Part shown: in pieces, positions 1 through 11,200 of the stretch
Position numbering within the stretch: the stretch's first letter is position 1
Layout of the letters: every line of letters starts with the position of its first letter
Assembly: GCF_003015185.1 (NCBI RefSeq)
Contig: NZ_CP027860.1
Coordinates: forward strand, 2,914,001 to 2,978,000
Direction: 5' to 3'
From: Ahniella affigens
GTDB lineage: Bacteria > Pseudomonadota > Gammaproteobacteria > Xanthomonadales > Ahniellaceae
DNA length: 64,000 nucleotides
Translations under genes and position numbers: made by a program
The notes under the pieces: model-generated
Database searches by the model: none
The model's input: only the letters and a program-made list of their open reading frames with translations
Told to the model about the DNA's origin: nothing

Positions 1-1286
1 TCGCCGGCATTCTGGCGCTGCTTGCGCTCGTCGTACTGCCCAGCTGGGCGGCGGTGTTCGGGCGCGGGGAACTGCCGCTCGGGCCTACCATTCCGCTGGT
101 CTTGCCCGCAATGACCACCGACGCGCCCACCTGGAAGGACGATCGCCAAGCGCTGATCAACGGCGTTTACACTCGGATCGATGAAGCCGGGATGTGGACA
201 ACCATCACGGTCGAGAAAGGACAGACACTCGGCGCAATCTTTGCCGAGATCGGCGTCAATGGCAGCCATCTGGCGCAGCTCCTGGGCCAGATGAAGGACT
301 CGCGGGCCCTGACCACGCTCAAGCCGGGTGAAAAGCTGGGCGTCAAACGTGCGCCGGACGGCCATCTCCTCGCCATTCAGTACGACGCCGACGGCAACAC
401 CCGGAAACTGGTCGAGTGGCATGGCGATCGCGTTCAGGAATCGACGATTGAGCGTCCTCTCGAACGCCGCACCCACGTGGCGTCCGGCATCATCGAGAGT
501 TCCCTGTTTGCCGCCGCTGAAGACGCCGGCCTCAGCGATGACATGGTGGTCGAATTGGCCAAGGTGTTCGGTTACGACATCGACATGGCGCAGGACCTGC
601 GTAAGGGTGACAAGTTCTTCGTGGTCTACGAGGCCAGCTATCGCGATGGCGAGCCGGTCGCCGGCGGTCGGGTGTTGGCGGCAACGTTCTACAACCGCGC
701 CAAGCGCTTCGAAGCGGTTGGCTACCAGCGCGCCGGCGGCGATTTCGAGTATTACGACCAGAGCGGCCGACCGCTGCGCAAGGACTTCATCCGCACGCCG
801 GTCGAGTTCTCCCGGATCAGCTCGCGGTTCTCCTCCGCCCGCAAGCATCCGGTGCTCGGCACCGTGCGCGCGCATCGCGGCGTCGACTACGCGGCCCCGT
901 CCGGCACGCCAATCATTGCTGCGTCCAATGGCAAGGTCAGCTTTTCTGGCTGGCAGAATGGCTATGGCAACGTGATCATTCTCGATCATGGACGCGGCTA
1001 CTCGACGCTCTACGGGCATATGTCCCGGCGTGTGGCCAACCGTGGTGTCCGCGTGCGTCAGGGCGAGGTCATTGGCTACGTCGGCATGACCGGACTCGCC
1101 AGTGGCCCGCATCTGCACTATGAATTCCGCGTCAACGGCGTGCACCGCGATCCGCTGAAGGTCACGATGCCGCCACCAGAACGCCTGCCACTGACCTTGA
1201 TGGCAGCGTTCCAGAAAGCGGTCAAGCCATCGCTTTATTTGCTCGCCCGGTTGGAAGGCCCGTTCCCGACCACGGTTCAGAAGTAA
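1..1286 (+). CDS. M23 family metallopeptidase, 5' end outside window
   Basis: Peptidoglycan DD-endopeptidase of the LytM/M23 type, expected in the periplasm attached by an N-terminal membrane segment. The open frame runs from base 3 with no stop, and the first codons encode a hydrophobic stretch (AGILALLALVVLPSWAAVF) that is the end of a membrane anchor or signal, so the true start lies before the window. The middle has a Csd3/OapA-like region (TITVEKGQTLGAIFAEIG). The C-terminal M23 domain keeps the zinc ligands: HRGVDY (H...D) and HLHYEF (HxH). The ORF ends in TAA whose last base is the first base of the anmK ATG, so the two are translationally coupled. M23 endopeptidase next to anmK is a recurring arrangement in gammaproteobacteria and links wall cleavage with muropeptide recycling. 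Confidence 0.9.
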   Translation, partial: AGILALLALVVLPSWAAVFGRGELPLGPTIPLVLPAMTTDAPTWKDDRQALINGVYTRIDEAGMWTTITVEKGQTLGAIFAEIGVNGSHLAQLLGQMKDSRALTTLKPGEKLGVKRAPDGHLLAIQYDADGNTRKLVEWHGDRVQESTIERPLERRTHVASGIIESSLFAAAEDAGLSDDMVVELAKVFGYDIDMAQDLRKGDKFFVVYEASYRDGEPVAGGRVLAATFYNRAKRFEAVGYQRAGGDFEYYDQSGRPLRKDFIRTPVEFSRISSRFSSARKHPVLGTVRAHRGVDYAAPSGTPIIAASNGKVSFSGWQNGYGNVIILDHGRGYSTLYGHMSRRVANRGVRVRQGEVIGYVGMTGLASGPHLHYEFRVNGVHRDPLKVTMPPPERLPLTLMAAFQKAVKPSLYLLARLEGPFPTTVQK

Positions 1287-2392
1287 TGCTCGCGCTGGGT
1301 TTAATCTCTGGGACCAGTGCTGACGCCATCGATGTTGCATTGATCGAAACCGAGCCCAGGCCACGGCTTGTGGCCACCCATGCCGAACCCTACACAACCG
1401 CTTTGCGCGAGAGCATTCTCGCGCTGAGCCAGAGCGGAACCATTTCGTTGCAGGCTCTCGGTGAACTCGACGTGGCGATTGCGCGGGCATTTGCGCAGGC
1501 CGCGATCAATCTGCTGTTCAAAACCAATCGGAGTCCGGCCGATGTCGCCGTGCTCGGCTCGCATGGCCAGACTGTCTGGCATGCGCCCGATTCGGACCTC
1601 CCATTCACGATGCAACTCGGCGATCCAAATGTCATCGCCGAATTGACTGGCATCACCACCGTGGCCGATTTCCGCCGTCGCGATATTGCTGCGGGCGGTC
1701 AAGGTGCGCCCTTGGTGCCCGCATTTCACCAAGCCCTGTTCCACTACGCCGATGAAGATCGGGCAATCCTCAATCTCGGCGGCATTGCCAACCTGACCCT
1801 GCTCTCTGGCAACGGCAACGTGCGTGGCTTCGACACCGGGCCTGCCAACGCGCTGCTCGATGCGTGGTGCCAGCAAAACTGGGGTATGCCGTGTGATGCG
1901 GATGGCGCGTTCGCCGCGTCGGGTCGCGTCATTCAGGGCCTGCTCGATGAATTGATGCAAGAACCCTACTTCGCCCGCCCCGCGCCGAAAAGCACTGGTC
2001 GTGAGTACTTCAATCTGAATTGGCTGCAACAGCGACTTGGCCCACGCCCGAGCCTGTCTGCGACTGATCTGCAAGCCACGCTGTTGCAACTCAGTGCCCG
2101 GTCAATCGCCGAAGCACTGAAGCGCGAAGCCCCGAACACCCGCCGCGTGTTCGCGTGCGGCGGCGGCGTGCAGAATCCCGTACTGATGGATGCGATCGCC
2201 CGCGCGATCGCCCCGATCGAATTGGCGACCGTCGCCGCCCTGGGCGTCAATGCCGAATTCCTCGAAGCCATGGCGTTTGCGTGGATGGCTGCCGAAACCC
2301 TGCAAGGCCGCGCGAGCAATCTGCCGGCGGTGACGGGTGCCAAAGGTCGGCGGGTGTTGGGTGTAATTGCGTCGCCTTTTCGCTCGAACTGA
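1286..2392 (+). CDS. anmK: 1,6-anhydro-N-acetylmuramic acid kinase
   Basis: Cytoplasmic kinase that opens and phosphorylates 1,6-anhydro-MurNAc from recycled peptidoglycan, giving MurNAc-6-phosphate. 368 aa, normal for the family. Recognised by the ASKHA-type nucleotide-binding signatures: GLISGTSADAID at the N-terminus, NLGGIANLT, GFDTGPANALLDAW and the C-terminal CGGGVQNPVLMDAI. The catalytic Asp is expected in the DFRRRDIAAGGQGAPL stretch, which is present. The start codon overlaps the stop of the upstream M23 peptidase (TAATG), indicating an operon. Confidence 0.95.
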   Translation: MLALGLISGTSADAIDVALIETEPRPRLVATHAEPYTTALRESILALSQSGTISLQALGELDVAIARAFAQAAINLLFKTNRSPADVAVLGSHGQTVWHAPDSDLPFTMQLGDPNVIAELTGITTVADFRRRDIAAGGQGAPLVPAFHQALFHYADEDRAILNLGGIANLTLLSGNGNVRGFDTGPANALLDAWCQQNWGMPCDADGAFAASGRVIQGLLDELMQEPYFARPAPKSTGREYFNLNWLQQRLGPRPSLSATDLQATLLQLSARSIAEALKREAPNTRRVFACGGGVQNPVLMDAIARAIAPIELATVAALGVNAEFLEAMAFAWMAAETLQGRASNLPAVTGAKGRRVLGVIASPFRSN

Positions 2393-2429
2393 TCGTTTTG
2401 CGCTGAGGCGCAAGGTGCCGTGCCACATG

Positions 2430-2531
2430 GTCGCAAGTAATCCCCTCCCACCCTCGCCCGCGATCGCGGGTGAGCGAGAACTCCCTCTCCCACGCGAGTG
2501 GGAGAGGGCTGGGGAGAGGGCTACTTGCGAC
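2430..2531. repeat. MITE-like element with terminal inverted repeats (copy 1)
   Basis: A 102-bp element between anmK and hemB bounded by perfect 10-bp inverted repeats, GTCGCAAGTA at 2430-2439 and TACTTGCGAC at 2522-2531. Inside are a GCGATCGC-centred palindrome and a hairpin CTCTCCCAC-gcga-GTGGGAGAG. The same structure recurs at 6844-6943 and 44433-44530, so it is a dispersed repeat family. It may also fold as RNA between the two genes. Confidence 0.8.
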
Positions 2532-2571
2532 AGAACAGCAAGGCGAGGGCAGTGGCGAGAACAGTCTCTGA

Positions 2572-3621
<1,050 letters not shown>

Positions 3622-3643
3622 GTCCGCGCCAATCCACGATCAC

Positions 3644-6118
3644 ATGTCGCGCTTTCCAATTGAGCCCTTGTTGCCAGACATCCTGGCAACACTTGAGCAT
3701 GCCTCACGCCTGGTGCTTGAGGCACCTCCAGGCGCCGGCAAGACCACGCAGGTTCCCCCCGCCCTACTCGCCGCCAGTTGGTGCACGGGCAAGATCCTGA
3801 TGCTGGAGCCGCGGCGCATTGCCGCGCGCGCAGCTGCCGGTTTCATGGCCGAACAACGCGGCGAAGAGGTTGGCGGCACGGTTGGTTATCGCATCCGGTT
3901 CGAAAATCGCGTATCCGCCAACACGCGCATCGAAGTGGTGACTGAGGGCATCCTGACGCGCATGCTGCAGGATGACCCAACGCTCGACGGCATCAGCGCC
4001 GTGCTGTTCGACGAATTCCATGAGCGGCATCTGCATAGCGATCTGGCACTCGCGCTGTGCCTGGATGTGCAAGACAGCCTGCGTCCGGATCTGCGACTCC
4101 TGGTGATGTCGGCGACGCTCGATGGCGACAAGCTTGCGCGTTTTCTCGATTGCCCCCGCCTGACCGCCGAAGGGCGCAGCTTTCCGGTCACGATCGAGCA
4201 TGTGAACGCACGCCCGAACGAAAGCACCGAGTTGCACATGAAGCGCGTGATCAAGCTCGCGCTCGAACAGCACGAAGGCGATCTGCTGTGCTTCCTGCCG
4301 GGCAAGGCCGAGATCGAACGCACGCGTGATCACGTGCAGGCGGAGTCGTGGCCGGTCGATGTATTGGCCCTGCACGGCGAGCTCAATCTGCAGGAGCAAG
4401 CCGCCGTGCTGCGGCCGGGCGAGCGCCGACGCGTCGTGCTGGCGACGAACGTTGCCGAATCCAGTTTGACAATTCCGAGCGTGCGCGTGGTCATCGATGC
4501 CGGGCTTGCGCGCGAACCGAGCTTTGATCCGGGCAGCGGCATGTCGCGCCTGGAGACGGTATCGATCGCGCAATCCTCAGCCACCCAGCGCGCCGGTCGC
4601 GCGGGACGCGTCGCACCGGGTCACTGCTATCGCTTGTGGCCGGAGTCGCAGCGCCTCGAACCCGGCACGCGCCCGGAGCTGATGCGCGTTGAATTGAGCG
4701 GCTTGGCGCTGGAAATTGCCGCATGGGGCAGCAATGATCTCCGCTTTCTCGATCCGCCACCCGCCGGCAATCTGGCGCAGGCGCGCGATTTGCTGATGGC
4801 GCTCGGCGCACTCGATATCGATGGCCGCTTGAACAACCATGGCCGCGCGCTGTTGAGCCTGGGCACGCATCCGCGATTGGCGAGTGCGGCCGCCAAAGCC
4901 CCAAAGTCGTTGAAATCACTCACCTGCGACTTGATTGCGATCCTTGAGGCCCGCGATCCGCTGCGCGGGGAAGCGCGTTTCAGTGACGATCTCGCCGATC
5001 GTTGGTTTGCGTTGCTCGACTTCCGCCAGAACCGACTCGACCGAAATCGCGCAGACCGTCATGTGCTCGCGCAGATCGACCAGAGCAGCAAGGCCTGGCA
5101 CCGCCGCTTGAATTGCGCGCCGGGTGATCGCGATCTGGATCGCTACGCACTCGGCGATGTGTTGGCGTTTGCGTATCCAGACCGCATCGCCCGCCAGGAC
5201 CCGGACAAACCCGAGCGTTATCAGCTGGCAAATGGTCGCGGCGCGAAACTACGACCCGGCGCGCAGCTTTATGGCGAGCCTTGGATCGTCATTGCCGAGA
5301 TTCGGTATGACGAGAAGGACAGCTCGGTTCAACGCGCGGCCAGGCTTGATGACCGCTTCCTGAAACAACACTTCGCTGATCGCTTCATCGAGCAAACCGA
5401 GCTTCGATTCTTGCGCGAATCGAAAGCGGTCGAAGGTCAACGGGTCGAGCGCTTCGCCGGCATCGTGCTCGGCAGTCGGCACGTGCCCACACCGAAGAAT
5501 GCCGAGACCACCAAGCTCTTGGTGCAAGGCATCCGCGAGCTTGGATTGGATGTGCTGCCTTGGAGCGAATCCCAACGCGAATTCTGTGCACGGGTGGAAT
5601 TCCTGCGCCGCGCCGCGCCCGAGCAGAACCTGCCCGCCTGCGACGATGCCACGTTGCTCAGCACGCTGGACGATTGGCTATCGCCATTTCTCGATGGGGT
5701 CACCCGAGTCAGCCAGATCGACTCGGCGCAACTCGGCGAGGCGTTGCGCAGTCGACTCGACTACACGCAGAAGCAACTGCTGGATCGCGAGGCGCCGAGA
5801 GAGATCGAAGTCCCGAGCGGCATGACCCGGCGAATCAGCTATCTCGAAGGCGAGATCCCCGTGCTGGCGGTCAAACTGCAAGAGCTGTTCGGATTGGCCG
5901 ACACCCCACGCGTTGGTTGCAACCGCGTGCCCCTGTTGCTGCACCTCCTGTCCCCCGGCCAGAAACCCATTCAAGTCACGCGCGACCTCAAAGGCTTTTG
6001 GGACCGCACCTACGCCGAGGTCAAGAAAGAGCTCAAGGGCCGCTACCCCAAGCATCCGTGGCCGGATGATCCTTGGACCGCCACGGCGACGCATCGGGCG
6101 AAGCCACGCGGGACGTAG
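3644..6118 (+). CDS. hrpB: ATP-dependent helicase HrpB
   Basis: DEAH-family RNA/DNA helicase of unknown physiological substrate. The start is taken as ATG 3644 (MSRFPIEPLLPDIL), 22 bases after hemB; the open frame continues upstream over hemB but that part is unconserved. 824 aa, the usual HrpB length. Motifs in order: Walker A PPGAGKTT (residues 28-35), EPRRIAARAAA (Ia), VTEGILTRML, DEFHERH (II, Phe in place of Ala), MSATLDG (III), ATNVAESSLTIP (V) and QRAGRAGR (VI). The C-terminal HrpB-specific region is complete and ends in a PKHPWPDDPW motif typical of the family. Confidence 0.93.
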   Translation: MSRFPIEPLLPDILATLEHASRLVLEAPPGAGKTTQVPPALLAASWCTGKILMLEPRRIAARAAAGFMAEQRGEEVGGTVGYRIRFENRVSANTRIEVVTEGILTRMLQDDPTLDGISAVLFDEFHERHLHSDLALALCLDVQDSLRPDLRLLVMSATLDGDKLARFLDCPRLTAEGRSFPVTIEHVNARPNESTELHMKRVIKLALEQHEGDLLCFLPGKAEIERTRDHVQAESWPVDVLALHGELNLQEQAAVLRPGERRRVVLATNVAESSLTIPSVRVVIDAGLAREPSFDPGSGMSRLETVSIAQSSATQRAGRAGRVAPGHCYRLWPESQRLEPGTRPELMRVELSGLALEIAAWGSNDLRFLDPPPAGNLAQARDLLMALGALDIDGRLNNHGRALLSLGTHPRLASAAAKAPKSLKSLTCDLIAILEARDPLRGEARFSDDLADRWFALLDFRQNRLDRNRADRHVLAQIDQSSKAWHRRLNCAPGDRDLDRYALGDVLAFAYPDRIARQDPDKPERYQLANGRGAKLRPGAQLYGEPWIVIAEIRYDEKDSSVQRAARLDDRFLKQHFADRFIEQTELRFLRESKAVEGQRVERFAGIVLGSRHVPTPKNAETTKLLVQGIRELGLDVLPWSESQREFCARVEFLRRAAPEQNLPACDDATLLSTLDDWLSPFLDGVTRVSQIDSAQLGEALRSRLDYTQKQLLDREAPREIEVPSGMTRRISYLEGEIPVLAVKLQELFGLADTPRVGCNRVPLLLHLLSPGQKPIQVTRDLKGFWDRTYAEVKKELKGRYPKHPWPDDPWTATATHRAKPRGT

Positions 6119-6223
6119 CCCAGCACGAGAATCGGCAGCCTGGGCCCGACGTTGTCTGGATCACCACTTGCGCGACTAGCAAGCTTCTCGTTGTATTGGG
6201 CCACGCAACCCATCTGGCCCGCC

Positions 6224-6652
6224 ATGACTGCCCTCGCCCGTGTGTTCGTTGTAAAGATCGCTGCCACTGTGCTGTTTTGGTGCGTGCCGCTGCTGCTGTT
6301 TCCAACAGACGTATTGGTCCGACTCGGAATCCCGGAACCCGGCAGCCTGCTGCTATTTGTGCGGCTACTTGGCTGGGCCTACCTCGCGCTATGTGTCGGC
6401 TACGGGTTTGGACTCGCCGCGGCCCTGAAGGGTCAACGCGCCATGGGCTCGATCGCGGCGGGCATCGTCAGCAATGGCGGCGCCTCTCTGTACCTCTGCT
6501 ACTTCGGCCTTAGCGGGGCTTGGTCTGACTGGGGTGGCATCATGCCTTGGTTGCTATGGGCCTCGGCTGCGGTCACCGGCTTGCTTGCGGTCTTGCTGTA
6601 TTGGTTCGGGGTACGCGGACGACCGGAGCCTACAGATACACATCACCAGTAA
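6224..6652 (+). CDS. Hypothetical four-helix membrane protein
   Basis: 142 aa from ATG 6224. No family recognised. Four hydrophobic segments are visible, around FVVKIAATVLFWCVPLLLF, LLLFVRLLGWAYLALCVGYGF, SIAAGIVSNGGASLYLCYFGL and WLLWASAAVTGLLAVLLYW, with short charged loops and a charged C-terminus (RGRPEPTDTHHQ). This is the size and pattern of small inner-membrane proteins of unknown function. An in-frame start at 6152 is possible but would add a less hydrophobic leader. It follows hrpB after about 100 bases and is followed by a repeat region. Confidence 0.6.
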   Translation: MTALARVFVVKIAATVLFWCVPLLLFPTDVLVRLGIPEPGSLLLFVRLLGWAYLALCVGYGFGLAAALKGQRAMGSIAAGIVSNGGASLYLCYFGLSGAWSDWGGIMPWLLWASAAVTGLLAVLLYWFGVRGRPEPTDTHHQ

Positions 6653-6783
6653 TAGCGAACTGGCGGCACGCTCAATCAGGGCATAGCGTCAGCACGGCTG
6701 ACGCGCCAATTGAGCGAGCGCCTGAATCGGTTTCGGCGCCGCCCGCGGATGACGCTGGTGGGAGTTCAGCCGCCCATAAGGTG

Positions 6784-7010
6784 CGCTTATTCGCGCATTA
6801 AACAGTCAGCGACGATGCGCGATTTTCACGACGGCGCAGTGTGGCAAGTAGCCCTCTCCCCAGCCCTCTCCCACTCGCGTGGGAAAGGAGCATTTCTCCC
6901 TCCCCCGCGATCGCGGGGGAGGGCTGGGGAGGGGGTTACTTGCGGTCAGAATCGTTACCAACCGAAATTTTGGGTTCGCAAAACCAAAGGGTTTTGGCGT
7001 GTTTGCTGAG
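6784..7010. repeat. Compound intergenic repeat with MITE-like core (copy 2)
   Basis: The 396-base gap 6653-7048 holds no gene. Its core, 6844-6943, begins GCAAGTA and ends TACTTGC and contains the same hairpins as the element at 2430. Both flanks are also repeated: the left flank (cgcgcat...gtcagcgacgatgcgcgattttcacgacgg) and the right flank (around aaaccaaagggttttgg) reappear, in the opposite orientation, around 44364-44592. The repeated unit is therefore about 230 bp with the terminal-repeat element in the middle. Confidence 0.75.
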
Positions 7011-7048
7011 CGGTTCGCACAACACCGCCAATTTGCTACGCTCAAACC

Positions 7049-7471
7049 ATGGAAACGCACCCGATCGCCCGTTGGCACGAACTCGTGCAAAGCAAGAACC
7101 CGTCCGGCCTCATGACATTACTGGCTGATGACGCTGTGTTTATCTCGCCGGTCGTGCATGCGCCGCAACGTGGCAAGCCGGTGACGGCGGCGTACCTAGG
7201 CGCGGCGTTCCAGGTGTTCTTCAACCCAACGTTTCGCTATGTCCGCGAAATCATCGGGCCGACGGACGCCATGCTCGAGTTCGAAACCGAGATCGATGGC
7301 GTGCAAGTCAATGGCGTCGACATCATTCGCTGGAACGATGCTGGTCAGATCACCGAGTTCAAGGTCATGGTGCGTCCGCTGAAAGCGATTCAGTTGATCC
7401 ATGAGCGCATGGCGGCCATGCTGGCGAGCAAGTCGGCGCCGCAACGACAAGACTCGGGCGGGTCTGAATAA
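7049..7471 (+). CDS. NTF2-like / SnoaL-like protein
   Basis: 140-aa cytoplasmic protein with the cone-shaped NTF2 fold pattern: an N-terminal helix ending in ARWHELVQSKNPSGLMTLLADDAVFISP, then beta strands including MLEFETEIDGVQVNGVDIIRWNDAGQITEFKVMVRP. The LLADDAVFISPV and GVDIIRWNDAGQI segments are typical of SnoaL-like domains in the DUF4440/NTF2 superfamily. Members bind small hydrophobic ligands or act as isomerases or hydrolases; nothing here fixes the substrate. The last 15 residues are low-complexity. It stands alone between two repeat- or hairpin-rich gaps. Confidence 0.75.
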   Translation: METHPIARWHELVQSKNPSGLMTLLADDAVFISPVVHAPQRGKPVTAAYLGAAFQVFFNPTFRYVREIIGPTDAMLEFETEIDGVQVNGVDIIRWNDAGQITEFKVMVRPLKAIQLIHERMAAMLASKSAPQRQDSGGSE

Positions 7472-7606
7472 GTCCATCCTGGACTTTCAGACCCGCATCG
7501 AGTCCGGCACATAGCCTGCCCCGACAAAGGCCGGGGTCCGGACTCGTTGCTACAGAATCAAGCACTTGCGTACTTGATTTTAGGCGGGCAATCCATGGTC
7601 CGCATC

Positions 7607-7628
7607 GCCTCTGAACGTGTTCAGAGGC
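7607..7628. repeat. Perfect 10-bp-stem hairpin in gap 7472-7754
   Basis: GCCTCTGAAC-GT-GTTCAGAGGC is a perfect inverted repeat. The surrounding 283-base gap holds further hairpins: AATCAAG...CTTGATT with trailing T residues near 7557-7580, a CCCCG...CGGGG hairpin near 7520, and a short GTCCA...TGGAC hairpin just after the preceding gene. One or more may terminate the NTF2-like gene; no promoter is clear. Confidence 0.5.
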
Positions 7629-7754
7629 TCCTTCCGCACAATGCCGTCGTTTCATCGCATCCCTGCGCGAAATCATTTGATCGCATCGTGCGGGCAGGTC
7701 GCGTTGCTCACCAGTGACTCGTGTCACGCCCAGGCCAAGACACGCTGATTCAGA

Positions 7755-8180
7755 ATGGAACCCCGGCCAGAAGATGCCACCGAGTACCCCCCGATGAGCC
7801 CAGACGCTGCGTCGCCGCCACCCCAGGAGCCCGGCCAAGCCATGCTCGACGGCCTCAACTGGGGCGCACTGGCGCTGACCTCGTTCTGGCTGATTCGGAA
7901 CGGGTTCCTGCTTACATTTCTGATCTACCTTGGGCTTCTCGTCATGACCGGACCGTTTGCACTGGTCATCAGTCTGCTGTTCTTCGTGCGGGGCACTAAG
8001 TGGTCCTGGGGCAATGGCCAGCGTTGGCAGTCCTTTGATCAGTTCGCCGACTCCCAATACATTTGGGGCTACATCGGCAAGGTCTCGCTGCTACTGCAGC
8101 TTGCCGCTATCGTTTGGGTGATTAGTTACTACGAGACGATTCAAGCGCTGCTCGCATTGCTTCGCGACAGCAACCGCTGA
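7755..8180 (+). CDS. Hypothetical membrane protein with NWGAL...FWLIRNG motif
   Basis: 141 aa. An acidic, proline-rich N-terminus (PPMSPDAASPPPQEPGQ) leads into NWGALALTSFWLIRNGF, a motif shared with small membrane proteins of unknown function in which an Asn-Trp-Gly/Ala-Ala pair precedes a transmembrane hairpin. Hydrophobic segments follow at FLLTFLIYLGLLVMTGPFALVISLLFF and VSLLLQLAAIVWVISYY, giving about three membrane passes. A cytosolic segment (RGTKWSWGNGQRWQSFDQF) is Trp-rich. I cannot assign a function. It ends 100 bases before the giant secreted protein gene. Confidence 0.65.
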   Translation: MEPRPEDATEYPPMSPDAASPPPQEPGQAMLDGLNWGALALTSFWLIRNGFLLTFLIYLGLLVMTGPFALVISLLFFVRGTKWSWGNGQRWQSFDQFADSQYIWGYIGKVSLLLQLAAIVWVISYYETIQALLALLRDSNR

Positions 8181-8280
8181 GCCGCCGTCAGCAGCGACGC
8201 TGGTCCCCTATCCAAAGTTAGTATTCGGGCGCCTCGCATTCAGCTAGCGTGCCATTCGATACGGACAGGGAGACTTCCCG

Positions 8281-11200
8281 ATGAGAATGCGATTTGGTCC
8301 AGGCCGGACCGGGCAGCGCTTTGCCTGGAATGTAGCCCGTTGCCTGGGAATAGCGATGATTCTCAGCGGCGCGACGAATACGGCGACCGCGGCAACCTTC
8401 ACGGTCGACAGCACGGCTGACACGTTTGACAGCCCAAACACCACATGCGCGAGCCCCTGCACGCTGCGTCAGGCCATAACGGTTGCCAACAACACCGCCG
8501 GTGCCGATACGATTGCTTTCAACATCGCCGGTTCCGGCGAACATGTGATCACCGTGCTGAGCTTGCTGCCCACGATCGACGAGACGCTCACCATCGATGG
8601 CTACACCCAGCCCGGGGCCGCCGCCAATACCGACCCAAACATCAGCAATGCGACCATCCTGATCCGCGTACATGGTGACCCGGCTGTGGGGATTAATCGC
8701 AATGGCTTCGGTGTCTGCGCCGCGAATAGCAGTATTCGGGGCCTGGCCGTGACCGGCTTTAGCAACTCGCAGATCAGACTCGGCGGTAAGCCCGACGGAA
8801 CTGCCTGTTCGACGCCGGCCACAGGCTCGGCGGCGACTGGCAATTTTGTCGGCCTTGGTACCGACGGACTGACCGCCATTGGTGGCGGGTCCGGCATTTC
8901 TGCTTTGGCCGGCAATATCCAGATCGGTGGCACGCTTCCGGCAGATCGGAATGTCATTGGTGGCTTGAGCGGCAACGGCGTCGGCACCAATAATTCCGCC
9001 TCGGGCACCGTCATCCTCGGCAACTTGATCGGCACGGGCCGCGATGGCATCAGCGAACGCGGGATGGGCTTTGGCGTTGGTCTTGGTCAACTGAGCACCA
9101 ATGTCACGGTGGGCAGCGTTGCGGCACCGAATGTAATTGCGTTCAACGCCCGCGGCTTGGGTACCGGCAGTGGCGGCAACAACCTGAGCTGGACCGGCAA
9201 TATCTTCCGCCGCAATACCGGCCTGGCGGTCGACTTGGGTAGCAACAACACCGTATTAGCGAACGATGTCGATGATGTGGATACCGGCGTCAACGGCTTG
9301 CAGAATTTCCCGGTCGTCAGTGCGGTCACGATCAACCCGACCGAGCTCCTGGTCAATGGCAGCCTGGACGTCGGCAATGTCAGCAGCCTGAGCTACGAGC
9401 TGTCGGTATACCTGAATGAGTCGTGCGACGCTACCGGCCATGGCGAGGGCGAGCAGTTGCTGGCGGTGCAATCAGTCAATCTGGACAGCACGCACGAGAC
9501 CTTTGCTCTGACCGTACCCTACACCGGCCCGAGCAATGGCCGGCGCAATTTGACCATGCTGGCGCGGCATCCAACGAACGGCTCGTCCGAGTTCTCTGCC
9601 TGTTTTCGACTCGACCCAACGGCGAGTCTTGTTGTGACCAGTACCGCCGACACCAATGACGGCCTTTGCAATGAAGATTGCACGCTGCGCGACGCGATCG
9701 CACAGGCCAATCAGGAAATTGGCGCCGATGAGATCCGATTTGCGATACCAGGCCCCGGACCGCATGTGTTCAACTTGGGCTCGGCGCTCCCGAGCCTGTT
9801 CGGACCAGTCGTGATCGATGGCTACAGTCAAGCTGGCGCCAGTCCGAACACCAGTCAGACCGCCAACAACGCGGTCCTCAAGCTGGTTCTGAATGCCAAT
9901 GCCACGATGAGTACCATGATCAACCTGACTACTGGCTCGGAAGGCTCGAGCATTCGCGGCTTTTCCTTCCTGCACGCGGCCACGGTCAGTAATTCGATCG
10001 TTCTGAACAACAACTCAAGCTTCTCTGGTAACTGGGTCGGGGTAGCACCAAACGGTGTGACGACGACTGCAATCGGCGGCGTGTTCGTCAACCTGCAGGG
10101 CAGTTCAGCCCTTATCGGCGGCCCGAATCCGGCTGATCGAAACGTGTTCGCGCAAGTGACCGGCAACGCCATTGCCGTGAGTTTCAGCTCGGTCAGCAAT
10201 GCCGTGATCGAAAACAACGTCTTCGGTTTGCTGCCCGACGGGGTGACGGCGGCTCGCAATGTGGTGAGCATGACCTCATTTGCCGGGGGCAGTCCGACGG
10301 TACGCATCCAGAACAATGTCTTTGGCTGCGCAACAACCCATATCTCCGGCGTCGGCTCCAGCCTGATCGCCAACACCTTTGGCCTCGGCGCCGATGGCAT
10401 CGTCGAACCCAGTGGCAACTGCAACGCCGGCAATCTGCAGCCGAAAAGCAATGCCGTGCTCAGCAACAATGTGATTGTCGCCCGTGGCGCAAACGGCAAA
10501 GGCATTGAGCTCAGTTCGGCAAACACCGGCGTTGTGTTCGACCACAACCGAATTCTGTTCAGTTTGGTTCAAGATATCGATCTGAATCAGGATGGCTTCA
10601 GTGCCAATGATCCCTTAGACGCCGATGGCAACGCCAACAACACCCAGAACTTTCCAATTCTGACCCAGGCCGCGCGCAATAGTGAAGCGGAGATCCGCTT
10701 CAGTGGCGTGCTGAACAGTGCGCCGAATACGCGCTATCGAATTCAGTTCTTCGCTGATGACACGCTGCGTCGAACGGTCTCCGGCCAAACGTTTGCTTTT
10801 GCCCGGCACAGTTCAAGCGACGATCTGGAAGTACTGACCGATGCGAATGGTGTCGCCAGTTTCAGCAATCATGACGCCCGTTTTGGCACGGCCAGCTATG
10901 TCGGTGCTGTAAGCGCTACCGCGACCCGACTCGATCTCAGCAACAATCCGGTCGAGACGAGTGAGCTCAGCCCGGCCATTGCTGCCTTCAGCCCCGGCGT
11001 TGCCAGCCTGGTTGTGACGAACAGCGACCCCAGCGGCCCAGGTTCCTTTCTGCAGGCATTTCTGGAAGCGGAGGCCAAGCCGGATGATTCCGGCAATCCC
11101 GACGTGATCAGCTTTGCGATTCCAGGCACCGGTCCGTTTTCGATCACACCCGGCTTGCAGAGTTTGGTAGCCAGCGGTCGACTACAGATCGACGGCTTAT